Positions 14,713-24,698 of a stretch of 30,361 bases of DNA are shown here, one piece after another (the stretch's first letter is position 1; every line of letters starts with the position of its first letter). The stretch spans positions 1-30,361 of the IMG/VR virus record IMGVR_UViG_3300032245_000776; one strand, given 5' to 3'. A program made the position numbers and the translations under genes. This DNA comes from a virus. The notes under the pieces are model-generated. The model saw nothing but the letters and a program-made list of their open reading frames with translations, did not search any database and was not told the DNA's origin.

Positions 14713-17700
14713 TGGCCCTCCTCGGCAAAATCTCGGCAGTTCTGACTGCAAACACGCAGGACTTCACGCGCCAGATCGGCACGGCGAAGCGGGAACTCAC
14801 CGACTTCGCGAGGACCGTCAACGGCATCCGGCTGAACCTTGACAACAAGGCTCTCAACGGGACGCTGACGCAACTCCAGAGGTTCCAGCGGACCATCCAG
14901 GAGATCAAGAAACTTCAGGCCCAGGGCGTCGGGGCCGGACTCCCAAACCCGGACAGGCTTCTTGGCCAGTTCAAGGCTTTCGAGGACATCGGCAAGCCGC
15001 TCACGGCCCTGAAGAACCAGATCGAGGGTCTCTCGTCCTCGATCCAGCAAGAGTTGTACCCTGAACTCGGAAGGGTTCAGGCCGGCTTTCGGAGACTCTA
15101 CAAGGAGATCGCCGACGGCACCGTTACGTTCGAGAGCCAAGGCTCCAGGATCGACGCCCTGAAGAACAGGCTTGTCGCCCTTGGTCGCGCCACGGCCGCG
15201 ATGAAGGACTTCGGCGGTCTTGTCGGCAAACTCGACGCCAACAACGCCGGTGCTTCGTTCTTCCAGCCGCGAGCCAAGGAGGCTCTCCAGAAGTCACTGT
15301 CACTGCGAGATCAGGCCGAGAAGATTCCTGCCGCCTACCGCGGCGGCCAGTTTGCTGATCTCGCCGTCGCGGCAGAGCAGAACGCAGGCAAGATTGAGGC
15401 CGCCGCGGCGCGGGTCGCAAAGGCTCAACTCCTGATTGCCTCGAAGGGGGCAACGCCAAGCCGTCTCGTCATGCGCGGCCGGGCGCAGCAGCAACTCGAC
15501 AGGGCGACCGTAGACCAGGAAGCGATCAACAATCTGTTCTCCAGAGAGATCTCCTCGTCCCAGATCCGACAAGTTGTCTCGCCGGCAGCGACCCGCGAGG
15601 TTGACGCGCTCATCGAGAAGTTCTCCGAACTGTCCGGGACGCTGCGCAGCACGGGCGACACTCGCTTCAACGGGCTGATCTCATCCGTCGGGTCGGTGGT
15701 TGAGAAACTGAACCAGGGGACCGCGGCCGCCAAGGAGGCAAAGGCCGCCGTCGATTCTCTCGCCGCCGCCTCTCGACAAAGGGATAACGCGAAGGCCGGT
15801 TTCGATGCCGCGGACAAAATCTTCCGGACCGACTCGGAGCGGACCGTCAGCCAGATCAGGTCAGACTTCCAGGCGCAGCGCAATCAGATTATCGGCGGCC
15901 GGCCAACGCTCGGCCCTCGGCGCCAGCGGAGCATCGAGCGCCTAAACATCGGCGAGGCGTCCGCGCTGGAGCGCGAGCAGTTCAATCGAGTCGTTGGGGG
16001 CAGCGTCGGAGACCTCTCCAAGCGCGTCAAGGACATCAACGACCCTGCGCTCAAGAAGGAGTTCGACAACATCCGGTCGCTCTCCACGGACGCCAACTTG
16101 ACGCTGCAAAGGTCTTTTGACGCCAAGGGGCCGAAGGCCGCTGGCCAGGCGCTCGACGAGTACCGCGCGAAGTACGACCCACTTATCAAGAAGATCGAGG
16201 CGTTCGAGGCTCGCATTAAGTCGGCCGAGACCGCCCAGAAGAGGTTCCAGCAGTTCCTTGAGATCTCCGGAAGCCGCAGCGACAAACTCGGCGCCGACCT
16301 GGACAGGGGTGCGAGCGACATCGCGGTTGCGAGGCAGTTCGCAGGAAACTTCGGCGCCAACAACATCGCTGGCCGCCGAAACGTCTCCGCGGAGATTGAG
16401 AAGCAAATCAAGGTCTACCAGCGGCTCACCGAGATTCAGCAACGCATCTTCGACAAGGACTTCAAGAACGAAGGCGCCAAGTTGAAGGCCATTCAAAGCG
16501 TGACGAAGGCCGTCGAGAATCAGCGCGAGAAACTCAAGCAGACCGTCGTGGACAACAGCGACGGGCTGGTGAACGGCAGGCAGTACGACGCCGCGGCAGC
16601 GAGGGCCGCCAAGAACCGCGGATCGTTTGCCATCGCCGGCGCCGCGTCTGCGCAACTCGCATTCCAGCAAGGTCTGTTTGCCATCGACGACTTCATGTCG
16701 GCAACCGGCGGCGTCGAGTACAAACTTCGCGCCATCGGGAACAACATCACGCAACTCGGCCTCTTGCTCGGCCAATCAGGCGTGATTCCTGGAATCAACG
16801 CCACGACCGGCCTTCTGATCGGCCTCGCGACGGTCCTCGGAGGCCAACTCGCGTCTGCGTTCGCGCGGTCAATCGGCGGCGCAGTCGGCTTCGACGACAA
16901 ACTAGAAGCCCTGAACGACACGCTCCGCACTCAGCAGTCGGCCGTAAAGGATCTCGCCACCGCGTTCTCCAATCTTGCCAAAGAGATCGGAGGGATCGGA
17001 CTGTCAGCGCAGCAGGCTGACGCGGATCAGTTCATCAGAAAACTCGACGAGATCCAGAAGAAGCAGGAGGAGTTCCGTCGGCTCGCCGTCTCCGCTCCTA
17101 ATCTCGAAGTTGCGCAGCAGCGCGGCGTTGCCGTCGCGCTGGAAAAGAAACTCAAGGACGAGGCAAACCCCGCCGTTAGGATCGGCCTGGAGCGACAGAT
17201 CAAGGCAGCGAGGCGGGCGGAGCGCCGGGCGCAGGATCAGGCCGTCCGGGACGCGGCCAGGATCACCCCGGAGGGTGCCGCCGGGATCGTGATCGGCGCA
17301 AGGACGGCCTCAAACGACGCTGCTGCCCTCAAGGCCGCTCAGTTCGCAAACCCGGACTTGCCGCCACCGATTGCAATCGCTGACGCGCTCCGCAGGGCAG
17401 ACCTGAAGAACAAGGAGTTCGCTAAGAGCGTCGAGGACAGACTCGGCGCCGAGAAGACTGTCGGAGGCCGATTCCAGGCGGCCGGAAACCTCCTGCTGTT
17501 CGAGCGGTCGCGGCTCGAAAAAGAGGCGCGCGGACCAGCCAGAGACGAGTCTCTCCGCAAGGTCGAGGAAGCCATCGCGCAACTCGACGATGCGATCATC
17601 GCCATCACGAACACCCTGGAACTCGGCGCCCTCACCTCTGCGAAGGCGGCCTCCGACCGCATCGGTCGCGCGCAGGATTCCATCGCCGAATCCATTGAGG

Positions 17701-18827
17701 CCGGAATCCCGAAGGCGGCCGAAGTTGAAACGGCCCTTGGGTCGCTGTCCCGCGACCTCAAGGCCGCCCTTGATTCGCTGGCCGAGGCACAGAAGTCTGC
17801 CAGGGAGAACAATCTCGGCGCGAACCCCGACGCCGTGGCCAATGCACAGAAGGAGATCGACGCCATCACCCGGGCCATCTCTAGCCGAGAGTTGGAAGCC
17901 CAGGTCATTCGCAACTCGCTCGACGCCAGGAACGCCGAGGTTGCTGCCATCGAGTCGGCCGCCAAGAAGTTCGGCGCGGCGTTTGACGCCATCCTGAACG
18001 AGTCGAACTCGATGGTCGATAGCGCGAAGAAGCGCGCCAGTGACACCAGGGCGGAAGCATTCATGCTCGGTGGGCGGTCGCCAATCGCGAACAGGGTCGC
18101 AACCGTCGCCGAGCGCGGAATCGAACGGCAAAGAGACCTCGCCGCGCAGGTATCGGCCTCGGTTGCAGCAGCAAGAGACGCCGCGCGAATGGATCCCGAG
18201 GTTGTCGCCGGTGAGCGCCGTGTCGCGGAAATTGACAGAATGCTCAAGTCCGAGGGCGTACTTCGTGGGAATGTTGACAGGCAACTCCTGGTGAACGAAC
18301 GGTCTGGCATTCTCGCCGCGAACGACGCCAGGATCAACGGCATCGCCGAGAATGACTTCAGCGTTCGACGGGCGCGCAACGTACAACTTATGGACTCCGT
18401 AAAGGCGAAGTCTGCCGAGGAGGGCTTCGCCGCGTCTCTCACAGACGCACAGAAGTCCGGACTCGACCTTGCCAAAAGCCTCGTCAACGTCAGGGACGCT
18501 GTGGACAGGAATCTCGTCAACCAGGACGATGGAGCGAAGGCCCAGCGCCGCCTCGTTGACGAAGCCATGCGGAACACCGCCCCGGCCATCTTCAACATGG
18601 CCGACGAGGTGCAGAACGCAATTATGCAGGGTCCGTCGAGGGCGGCTCTCCAGGCCAGCGACGTTTCGACTGTCCAGGGCGCGTCGGAACTCAACCGGCT
18701 TCTGCGGGGCGACGACTCCGCGAAGAACCAGAACCTCGTCGAACTGCAAAAGCAGAGTCAGTCACTCGACCAACTCGTTCAGATCGCCAAGGAAAACGGC
18801 GCACCGCCGGGCGTATTCGACAACTAA
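14712..18827 (+). CDS. Tail tape measure protein
   Basis: The 1371-residue protein is the longest gene here and sits directly after the chaperone pair. It is mostly charged coiled-coil helix with an extended hydrophobic Gly/Ala-rich patch at about residues 636-730 (IAGAASAQLAFQQGLFAIDDF, then TGLLIGLATVLGGQLASAF), the typical tape-measure membrane-active region. At roughly 1.5 angstroms per residue, the tail would be about 200 nm long, a siphovirus-scale estimate. ATG at 14712 shares a base with the preceding TGA; a GTG one codon earlier is possible. No lytic or peptidase motif was recognised. Confidence 0.93.
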   Translation: MALLGKISAVLTANTQDFTRQIGTAKRELTDFARTVNGIRLNLDNKALNGTLTQLQRFQRTIQEIKKLQAQGVGAGLPNPDRLLGQFKAFEDIGKPLTALKNQIEGLSSSIQQELYPELGRVQAGFRRLYKEIADGTVTFESQGSRIDALKNRLVALGRATAAMKDFGGLVGKLDANNAGASFFQPRAKEALQKSLSLRDQAEKIPAAYRGGQFADLAVAAEQNAGKIEAAAARVAKAQLLIASKGATPSRLVMRGRAQQQLDRATVDQEAINNLFSREISSSQIRQVVSPAATREVDALIEKFSELSGTLRSTGDTRFNGLISSVGSVVEKLNQGTAAAKEAKAAVDSLAAASRQRDNAKAGFDAADKIFRTDSERTVSQIRSDFQAQRNQIIGGRPTLGPRRQRSIERLNIGEASALEREQFNRVVGGSVGDLSKRVKDINDPALKKEFDNIRSLSTDANLTLQRSFDAKGPKAAGQALDEYRAKYDPLIKKIEAFEARIKSAETAQKRFQQFLEISGSRSDKLGADLDRGASDIAVARQFAGNFGANNIAGRRNVSAEIEKQIKVYQRLTEIQQRIFDKDFKNEGAKLKAIQSVTKAVENQREKLKQTVVDNSDGLVNGRQYDAAAARAAKNRGSFAIAGAASAQLAFQQGLFAIDDFMSATGGVEYKLRAIGNNITQLGLLLGQSGVIPGINATTGLLIGLATVLGGQLASAFARSIGGAVGFDDKLEALNDTLRTQQSAVKDLATAFSNLAKEIGGIGLSAQQADADQFIRKLDEIQKKQEEFRRLAVSAPNLEVAQQRGVAVALEKKLKDEANPAVRIGLERQIKAARRAERRAQDQAVRDAARITPEGAAGIVIGARTASNDAAALKAAQFANPDLPPPIAIADALRRADLKNKEFAKSVEDRLGAEKTVGGRFQAAGNLLLFERSRLEKEARGPARDESLRKVEEAIAQLDDAIIAITNTLELGALTSAKAASDRIGRAQDSIAESIEAGIPKAAEVETALGSLSRDLKAALDSLAEAQKSARENNLGANPDAVANAQKEIDAITRAISSRELEAQVIRNSLDARNAEVAAIESAAKKFGAAFDAILNESNSMVDSAKKRASDTRAEAFMLGGRSPIANRVATVAERGIERQRDLAAQVSASVAAARDAARMDPEVVAGERRVAEIDRMLKSEGVLRGNVDRQLLVNERSGILAANDARINGIAENDFSVRRARNVQLMDSVKAKSAEEGFAASLTDAQKSGLDLAKSLVNVRDAVDRNLVNQDDGAKAQRRLVDEAMRNTAPAIFNMADEVQNAIMQGPSRAALQASDVSTVQGASELNRLLRGDDSAKNQNLVELQKQSQSLDQLVQIAKENGAPPGVFDN

Positions 18828-18838
18828 GGAAGGGAATC

Positions 18839-19207
18839 ATGGCAGATATTTCTTACGGAATCACCGTTCGGGTGGACAAGGGTTTTCTGTCGAACGCGAT
18901 GGGTGCGCAGAACGTGACCGCCACGATGGCCCTCACCGGCCTCAGAAGCGACACATACACACTCTCCACGAGCGCGTCGAGCATCTCGACGGCAAACCTC
19001 GGCAGCGTCGGCCTGGGCTTCATGCGGAACCTGTCCACTGCTACGGCGACCACGGTCCAGATCGGCATCCTGTCGGGCGGCTCGTTTCTGCCGTTCTCGA
19101 CGCTTCGAGCCGGCGAGCCGGCCGTGTTCCGGCTCACGACCGGAACCACCTACCAGGCGCGAGGCGAGGCTGGAACGCGACTCCGCGTTGACATCACCGA
19201 GGGCTGA
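18839..19207 (+). CDS. Beta-rich tail-region protein, possible third member of the 10891/11377 family
   Basis: A 122-residue protein 11 bases after the tape measure with an AAGGAAGGG ribosome site (18826-18834). It has the core NLGSVGLGFMRNLSTATATTVQIG, resembling the vRNlS cores of the proteins at 10891 and 11377, then a proline-centred SFLPFSTLRAGEPAVFRL segment and a last strand RLRVDITEG. The likeness is short and found by eye. It may be a small tail or baseplate subunit. No enzymatic motif is seen. Confidence 0.7.
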   Translation: MADISYGITVRVDKGFLSNAMGAQNVTATMALTGLRSDTYTLSTSASSISTANLGSVGLGFMRNLSTATATTVQIGILSGGSFLPFSTLRAGEPAVFRLTTGTTYQARGEAGTRLRVDITEG

Positions 19208-19209
19208 AG

Positions 19210-20271
19210 ATGGCGGTCGTAAGCGAGATCACAAGCGGTACGCAGTTCTCCAGGACTCTGAATGAGAACCAGATCGCCGATGCGCAGACGCGGGTGTTTC
19301 GCGTCATCAGGGAGAACATCAGCGAGTACGTTGACATTCAGGGTGTCTGCGGGATCCGCATCGGTCAGCCGCACCCACAGAACGCCGGCCTGACTTGCAC
19401 CTCGTTCGACGGCCGGCCAGACGGCGACAGCCGGATGGTGCTGATATGCACCTTCCAGTACGCCTCGGCCGCCCCATCGAGCGACGGGAGCCAGAGTCAG
19501 CCGAAGCAGCAGGCGCCGAACATTCGGCCTGCCAACTGGTCAGTATCGTCAACGACATACGAAGCCCCGGCCTACAAGTGGAACGCGATCTCAGGCCCAG
19601 ACCAAGCAAAGGGCTGGATCGCGCCAACGAACCCAGTTGGCGACAGGTACGACGGCGTCACCAGGATGGAGCCGCTCGTCACGTTCTCAATCGAGCAGTA
19701 TGAGTCATCGGACCCGACCCGCCATGTCCAGTACGCCGGCGTTGTGAACCGAAGCACATTCAGTATTGGAGAGTTTGAAGCGCCGCCGCGGACACTCATG
19801 TTCAAGGGTGTTCAGTCGCAGCCTGTGGTCGAGCCGTGGGGCGAAGATTTCTACCGCGGCTGGAAGGCGACCTATGAGTTTGTCTACCGGCGGAACTACG
19901 CAGGCCCAGACCTCAAGAGCATCGGCTGGGACATCGCCGTTCCGCAAACTGGCTTCAACGTGAAGGCGTTCGTCCCTCCCGGTGGAGGCGACGATGACCC
20001 ATACGGCCAGCCGCTTTCGCACGACAACGGGAAGATCCGGATTCCGATCATCTTGCCGTCGCAGATTTTCGCCAACGAAAAGGTCAGGGCGATGGTCAAA
20101 GTGTTCGAGTACGACAACGGCGGCGCCTCTCAACTGCCATCGGCCCAGCCGATCCCGCTGAACGACAGTGGTCGCCCGCGAAAGGACACCGCAGACCCGA
20201 AGGTTCATGTCTACAGGTATCAAGTCCAGGAAGATCACGACTTCTCCACGTTCAACATTCGGCTTTACTGA
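19210..20271 (+). CDS. Distal tail/baseplate protein candidate
   Basis: A 353-residue protein not recognised by family. It follows the tape measure block, where distal tail proteins normally lie. It is rich in beta-prone and aromatic residues (YAGVVNRSTFSIGEFEAPPRTLMF, FYRGWKATYEFVYRRNY) and carries two low-complexity Ser/Gln and Pro/Gly/Asp loops (SSDGSQSQPKQQ; PPGGGDDDPYG). There is no signal peptide or membrane segment. The segment RTLMFKG...WKATYEFVYRRN is reminiscent of tail proteins that line the tube tip. GAGGG at 19199-19203 supports the ATG at 19210. Structural role is inferred from position. Confidence 0.72.
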   Translation: MAVVSEITSGTQFSRTLNENQIADAQTRVFRVIRENISEYVDIQGVCGIRIGQPHPQNAGLTCTSFDGRPDGDSRMVLICTFQYASAAPSSDGSQSQPKQQAPNIRPANWSVSSTTYEAPAYKWNAISGPDQAKGWIAPTNPVGDRYDGVTRMEPLVTFSIEQYESSDPTRHVQYAGVVNRSTFSIGEFEAPPRTLMFKGVQSQPVVEPWGEDFYRGWKATYEFVYRRNYAGPDLKSIGWDIAVPQTGFNVKAFVPPGGGDDDPYGQPLSHDNGKIRIPIILPSQIFANEKVRAMVKVFEYDNGGASQLPSAQPIPLNDSGRPRKDTADPKVHVYRYQVQEDHDFSTFNIRLY

Positions 20272-20273
20272 AC

Positions 20274-20678
20274 ATGGCCAGACCAGAGCGGTACTTCATT
20301 GGGCCGCGCATCAAGAACAAACTTGAGGGTCTGTTCGCAGAGAACGAGTCCCCAGGCAAACTCGGCGAGGGCGGGATCCCGCTGCGCTTGCAGACTATGG
20401 CCCGCCGCGGCGGAGGCGGCTCTCCAATCAAGATCGGCTCCTACAACACAAACGGGATGCAGTGGGAGAAAGGTTCTTCGTTTAGCGTCCACGAATATGA
20501 GATCCAGGCTGAAGAAAACGGTTCTCACACCCTTGTGCCTCGATTCAACAACTCAGTTCCGGTGACTGTCTCGGTCCTGAACCTATTCGTGACAATCCCG
20601 CCCAACTACGACCGCGTCAGGTATTGTGCATTTACGCCGATCAACGGCGTCAACGTCCTCATTGTTGCAGAGTGCTGA
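20274..20678 (+). CDS. Small tail-region protein, unknown
   Basis: A 134-residue protein with a basic N-terminus (MARPERYFIGPRIKNKLEGLF), a Gly-rich bend (ARRGGGGSPIKIGSYN) and a beta-rich C-terminal half ending FTPINGVNVLIVAEC. It starts 3 bases after the preceding stop and ends 2 bases before the large cysteine-rich gene, so it is probably translated as part of the distal tail cluster. No family recognised; it might be a connector between the distal tail protein and the large tip protein. Confidence 0.68.
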   Translation: MARPERYFIGPRIKNKLEGLFAENESPGKLGEGGIPLRLQTMARRGGGGSPIKIGSYNTNGMQWEKGSSFSVHEYEIQAEENGSHTLVPRFNNSVPVTVSVLNLFVTIPPNYDRVRYCAFTPINGVNVLIVAEC

Positions 20679-20679
20679 T

Positions 20680-23600
20680 ATGTCATCCGGTGCCATCGAA
20701 GACGATTTCAAGGTTGGCTACTTCGGCCCGGCCGTGTTCGGAGGTGGCATCACCTCGCAGGACGGCATTTCGGTTCTGTACGGCATGGACGGCGAGCCGA
20801 AGTGCTGCTGCGTCCCTGTGAAGTGCCACATGCCCGATGCCATCTCGGTGTCGCTGTCTGGCTTCTGGGGAGAGTGGGCCTACAAGCGTCCTGGGGTGTA
20901 CCACAGTACGCACCAGGGGATCACGGGCGAGTCGTTCTGCACCAACGGCGTGTCTCCGCCAGTCAGTTTTACCAATCCTTGCTGTCGGCTTGACGACTGC
21001 TGGACGACCGTGCGCTCTGCGTGGTTTGACGGCCGCGCGGACGGTCTCCTCGACATCACTTGGTATCCGTCAAGGAACGTGTGGGAGTTGCCGGACGGGC
21101 CAGACGGCGCGACCATCGGCTACGCTCAACTCTGCATCCAAAACCCGGAGATGCTGGAGTTCTTTCCGGGCCTCGATGGCGACCCTCCGACGCCAGTTGA
21201 AGTTGACCCACTCTGGTTCAACAACGGGTCTTTCGATTGCTCCTACGTCGACGAGTTGTGCGGAGGAGACATCTCATACGTCACTAACCAAGACATCAAG
21301 TGGCGATGGCAGTTCTCGCCAGAAACACGGCCTGGGTGGCTCAACAACTACACGCCCGAGAGCGAGGCGATTGCCCGCTCCAACTGGGTTCTTCATCTTC
21401 CGTCGTGCGTGTACCAACTCTCGGCCTACGTCCCAACGTGTCACATCATCGGCGCCACGGCCGGCGACCTCAATCAAGGCACCATTCTTCGCCGGCTCGA
21501 TGACCAGATGCCGCCGGTTCTTCGGCCTGTCATAGACCGTCAGAGAACGCCAGAGGCAGGCGAAGTCTTCCAGGACGCGCAACTCCTGTTCGACGTTTAC
21601 CTGCGTCCATTCATTCAGAGTTGGTGGAAAGACGAGAACGGCGCGATCAGGGGGGGTTGGGACGGTCGATACAACCGCTACTCGGTGGACTACGTTTGCA
21701 GCCCAAGGTACTACCCGCCTGTCGGAAACAACATCGACCTGTTCACATACAACTGCCTCGCCCCAGGCGGGATCGTGCCGCCCAAGTTGTCCGTCGAGCC
21801 TCACGACGGAGGTGGTGGCGGCGGCGCGGAACTGGCGTTCACGATTGAACCTGTGGCCGGAACAGGGTCAACGCCGCGCGACACGCTCTGGCGGGTAGCA
21901 TCGGTAGCGATCACAAGCGGTGGCAGCGGCGCGGCTGTCGGAGACAAGTTCCGCATCGACTACTACGAAGACCCCATGCGGGGCGGCGAGTTCAGGGACT
22001 CCGAGACGCCGCAGGAAGTCGAGGTGACTTCTGTGGACGAAGAAGGCGTCGTCACCGGCGTCCAACTCGTCGAGCAAGAGTACGAAGGCGACTTGACGAA
22101 AAGGGTCTACTACGGCCGCTTTTTGTGTCACCCGAACAGCGTGGCGCTTCGCGGAACCGGCTACTCCGAAGGTGACATCATCGAGTGGCATGTTGTCGAT
22201 CAGCCGACGGAACTCGGTGGTGGCGTTGCGGCGGAGTATGCCAGGGCAAGAGCCGTCGTGACCGAGGTGGACGAGAACGGCGGCATCCTTGATTGGTATC
22301 TGCCTGGGGCCAGAAACGGCGACGGAGATGACCAGCACACAGACGCATTCAACTGCGTCCCGCCGTTCGTTGCCCCTGGTGGTGAGTGCCTCGGAAGTCG
22401 CTCTGTTCCGAGCGAGTACGGCGCGCCGTGCGCAGAAAGCCATCCGTCGCTGTCATGCGAGTCTGACCTTGAGGGCGTGGATTGCCGCGGCCTCTATTCC
22501 GATGTCATCAAAATCGAGCGATGCTCTATCAGATACAGGGGATACGTCGGCTTTCGGGCGTCGGCGCATGCCGAGGCAAGGACGTACAGCCTTTGCAAGA
22601 GTCTTTTCTGCCACCCGCCGTGCAGTTGCGGTGGAGACACGACTTGCTTCAACAACTACTGCGGAATCAGGACGATCCCGATCACGTTTGAGATCTTTGC
22701 AGTCCAGACGAGGCTCAAGGTTGACATCACGTTGCCTGATAATGTCTCGCCCATTGAATCAGTCGCCGACGCCGTCATAGATGTCAGCGTGGCGGCTCCG
22801 GACGAAAATACGCAGACCATCGAACTGCCAGACCCGCCAGCGGAGGCGGCGAACCAAGACGACTTCATCCAGCACCCGCTGTCCCTGTCTGCGAGCGGCC
22901 AAGGCCCGCTCGGGCTGTCGGGCTTTTTGCCATACGCAGGCCGCGTCGGGAGTTCGTGGAACGGAACCGCAACTGTCTCTACGTCTCACGGGCGAATCTC
23001 TCAGTCTTCCAGCCCGTCAGCAACGCGCTCGCAGTCTGTGTCGATCTCAGGAACGATGTCAGATATCAACGATGCGATGTCGCTGCTTTTCTATTGGCCG
23101 CCAGAAAACAGCCAGGGGCAGGACCGCGTGGTTGTTCGGCTGTCGTTCTCTCCGCCGGGGCATGAGAAGCCGCTTCTAGCGACTGCCCGCGCCGCAACGC
23201 TGGTTGACAGGTGCGAAGACATCCCAAGCGGTCAGAATGGCTACCCGACCTGCGGCGACGAGAACACGCTCGACCTTCTCATTGGCGGGCTGTACGGTGT
23301 AGTCAAAGGGTACGAATACCCAGAATCGCGCCCACTCGGGGGGATTGCGTCATACGAAGTGACTGCCGGCGGCGCGGGGTACGCGGAGTGGGACCACGCG
23401 AGCCTGGAGTGGAAGCCGCAGACTAACCTTCGCGTCTTTGTGGATAGCGCGTGGGACGGACTTCGCAAAGACACGAAGGATGTCCTTCATGTCGATCTCT
23501 ACGCTCACGCCGAGGCCACCGTCGATTTGGACGTAGAGAGCAGCACGTTCGGGCAGATTACGTCGGTCAGTCCGAAGGTGGGTTCATGGGGCGATGGAAC

Positions 23601-24351
23601 TGGCTGGTTCTACTGCCTCCACGGGTACGATCAGATGTGGCGCGCAAACCTGTCGTGGAACTTCTCCTACGATATGTTTACGCAAAGCGGCCTTTACATC
23701 ACTTCGGCTACATTTCCGGGCGTCATCCACAAGGACGGCTATCGGTTCCCAGCGACGTACCTGTGCGGCGACGTACCGAACCTGACTTGCTTCGGCGAAA
23801 CGCTCATGTCTCAGTGCGAGGACCGGACCAAGCCGTGCAAGCCGTACCCGAACAACTACCTGTGGTCGTTTGAATACTGTCCAAAGGACTTGTTCAAGGA
23901 ATACGAAATGATGATTCCGGCCGACAATCTACAGTTGCCGAACGGGCCGACGCTGATTGGCGAAGAAGCCATCCAGAGCCAAATGGCCTACACCCCGCTC
24001 GTCTACGACGACGACGGAAACGTGATTGGAGGCGGGAATGCATACCCGAAGTGCGCAAACGCGCTGCAATTCCCTGAAACGTACACGCCCTGCGACGACA
24101 TCTGCATTTACGAGCCTGGGTATTGGTGCGAGCATCCAGAGGCGGCAGTCACGCATGACTCTGTGTGCTGGCACAACTACCGTGGACAAAACGAGAGTTG
24201 GCCTTACTACCCAGACGGCCATATTGCTGTTTTCCCACGCGCCGGGAGCATCTACCTGAACTTCGGCGCAGGGCCAATCAAGTTCTCAATCTCGGCGATT
24301 GAGGATCCGGAAGACCAAGAGAACGATGAACGCGAGAGGAGCGTCTACTGA
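20680..24351 (+). CDS. Large cysteine-rich tail tip or fibre protein
   Basis: A 1223-residue protein, second longest in the window, in the tail tip/fibre position. By hand I count about 41 cysteines, many in clusters (KCCCVPVKCH near residue 45; SLCKSLFCHPPCSCGG and CFNNYCG around residues 637-662; CDDICIYEPGYWC near the end), which is exceptional for a phage tail protein. It also has GGxG-Y-x-x-GD type turns (GGSGAAVGD about residue 415, GTGYSEGD about 490, GGAGYAEW about 895) and many Trp/Tyr. No enzymatic motif recognised. The start at 20680 is chosen over an upstream in-frame ATG at 20626 lying inside the preceding gene. It may be a disulfide- or metal-stabilised host-binding device. Confidence 0.8.
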   Translation: MSSGAIEDDFKVGYFGPAVFGGGITSQDGISVLYGMDGEPKCCCVPVKCHMPDAISVSLSGFWGEWAYKRPGVYHSTHQGITGESFCTNGVSPPVSFTNPCCRLDDCWTTVRSAWFDGRADGLLDITWYPSRNVWELPDGPDGATIGYAQLCIQNPEMLEFFPGLDGDPPTPVEVDPLWFNNGSFDCSYVDELCGGDISYVTNQDIKWRWQFSPETRPGWLNNYTPESEAIARSNWVLHLPSCVYQLSAYVPTCHIIGATAGDLNQGTILRRLDDQMPPVLRPVIDRQRTPEAGEVFQDAQLLFDVYLRPFIQSWWKDENGAIRGGWDGRYNRYSVDYVCSPRYYPPVGNNIDLFTYNCLAPGGIVPPKLSVEPHDGGGGGGAELAFTIEPVAGTGSTPRDTLWRVASVAITSGGSGAAVGDKFRIDYYEDPMRGGEFRDSETPQEVEVTSVDEEGVVTGVQLVEQEYEGDLTKRVYYGRFLCHPNSVALRGTGYSEGDIIEWHVVDQPTELGGGVAAEYARARAVVTEVDENGGILDWYLPGARNGDGDDQHTDAFNCVPPFVAPGGECLGSRSVPSEYGAPCAESHPSLSCESDLEGVDCRGLYSDVIKIERCSIRYRGYVGFRASAHAEARTYSLCKSLFCHPPCSCGGDTTCFNNYCGIRTIPITFEIFAVQTRLKVDITLPDNVSPIESVADAVIDVSVAAPDENTQTIELPDPPAEAANQDDFIQHPLSLSASGQGPLGLSGFLPYAGRVGSSWNGTATVSTSHGRISQSSSPSATRSQSVSISGTMSDINDAMSLLFYWPPENSQGQDRVVVRLSFSPPGHEKPLLATARAATLVDRCEDIPSGQNGYPTCGDENTLDLLIGGLYGVVKGYEYPESRPLGGIASYEVTAGGAGYAEWDHASLEWKPQTNLRVFVDSAWDGLRKDTKDVLHVDLYAHAEATVDLDVESSTFGQITSVSPKVGSWGDGTGWFYCLHGYDQMWRANLSWNFSYDMFTQSGLYITSATFPGVIHKDGYRFPATYLCGDVPNLTCFGETLMSQCEDRTKPCKPYPNNYLWSFEYCPKDLFKEYEMMIPADNLQLPNGPTLIGEEAIQSQMAYTPLVYDDDGNVIGGGNAYPKCANALQFPETYTPCDDICIYEPGYWCEHPEAAVTHDSVCWHNYRGQNESWPYYPDGHIAVFPRAGSIYLNFGAGPIKFSISAIEDPEDQENDERERSVY

Positions 24352-24698
24352 TGCCTGAAATCCCGAACTTTCCGACGGCACGAACCATCCCATATGCGGC
24401 TCGCCCTGCACGGCTTTCGTGGCAGGCTGTTCACGGCGAAACGATCACCGCTGACTTGCCGTGCGGGCGAGACCTCACGAACATCGACACGGCGGTTCTC
24501 TACGTTTTCACCAGCACTACTGGCGGATCGCCGACGGCGGTCCCGTGCCAGATCATCAACTCCAGCGCTGGTGTTGTCCGCGTCGAGTACGACACCTCGT
24601 CCACGCAGGTAGGCCAGTGGCGTTGGACGCTGTTCCTGATCGCTCCCACCCAGCCGATTCCGGCATACACAGGCACCGTCGAGATCACCGAAGCATGA
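24351..24698 (+). CDS. Small baseplate/fibre-associated protein
   Basis: A 115-residue beta-rich protein whose ATG shares a base with the large tail gene's stop (TGATG). The pattern IDTAVLYVFTS, CQIINSSAGVVRVEYD and WRWTLFLIA, ending TGTVEITEA, resembles the N-terminal domain of BppU-type baseplate or fibre-anchoring proteins, where a TxxIYxFxxG-like strand is followed by a V-x-Y/W-x-L sheet. The likeness is by eye and not conclusive. Alternative: small virion decoration protein. Confidence 0.65.
   Translation: MPEIPNFPTARTIPYAARPARLSWQAVHGETITADLPCGRDLTNIDTAVLYVFTSTTGGSPTAVPCQIINSSAGVVRVEYDTSSTQVGQWRWTLFLIAPTQPIPAYTGTVEITEA

Noticed and set aside
17310-18749. Two long minus-strand open frames opposite the tape measure gene (about 450-480 codons)
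   Set aside because: Their composition is that expected from the antisense of helical coiled-coil coding DNA; no motif or start signal supports them.
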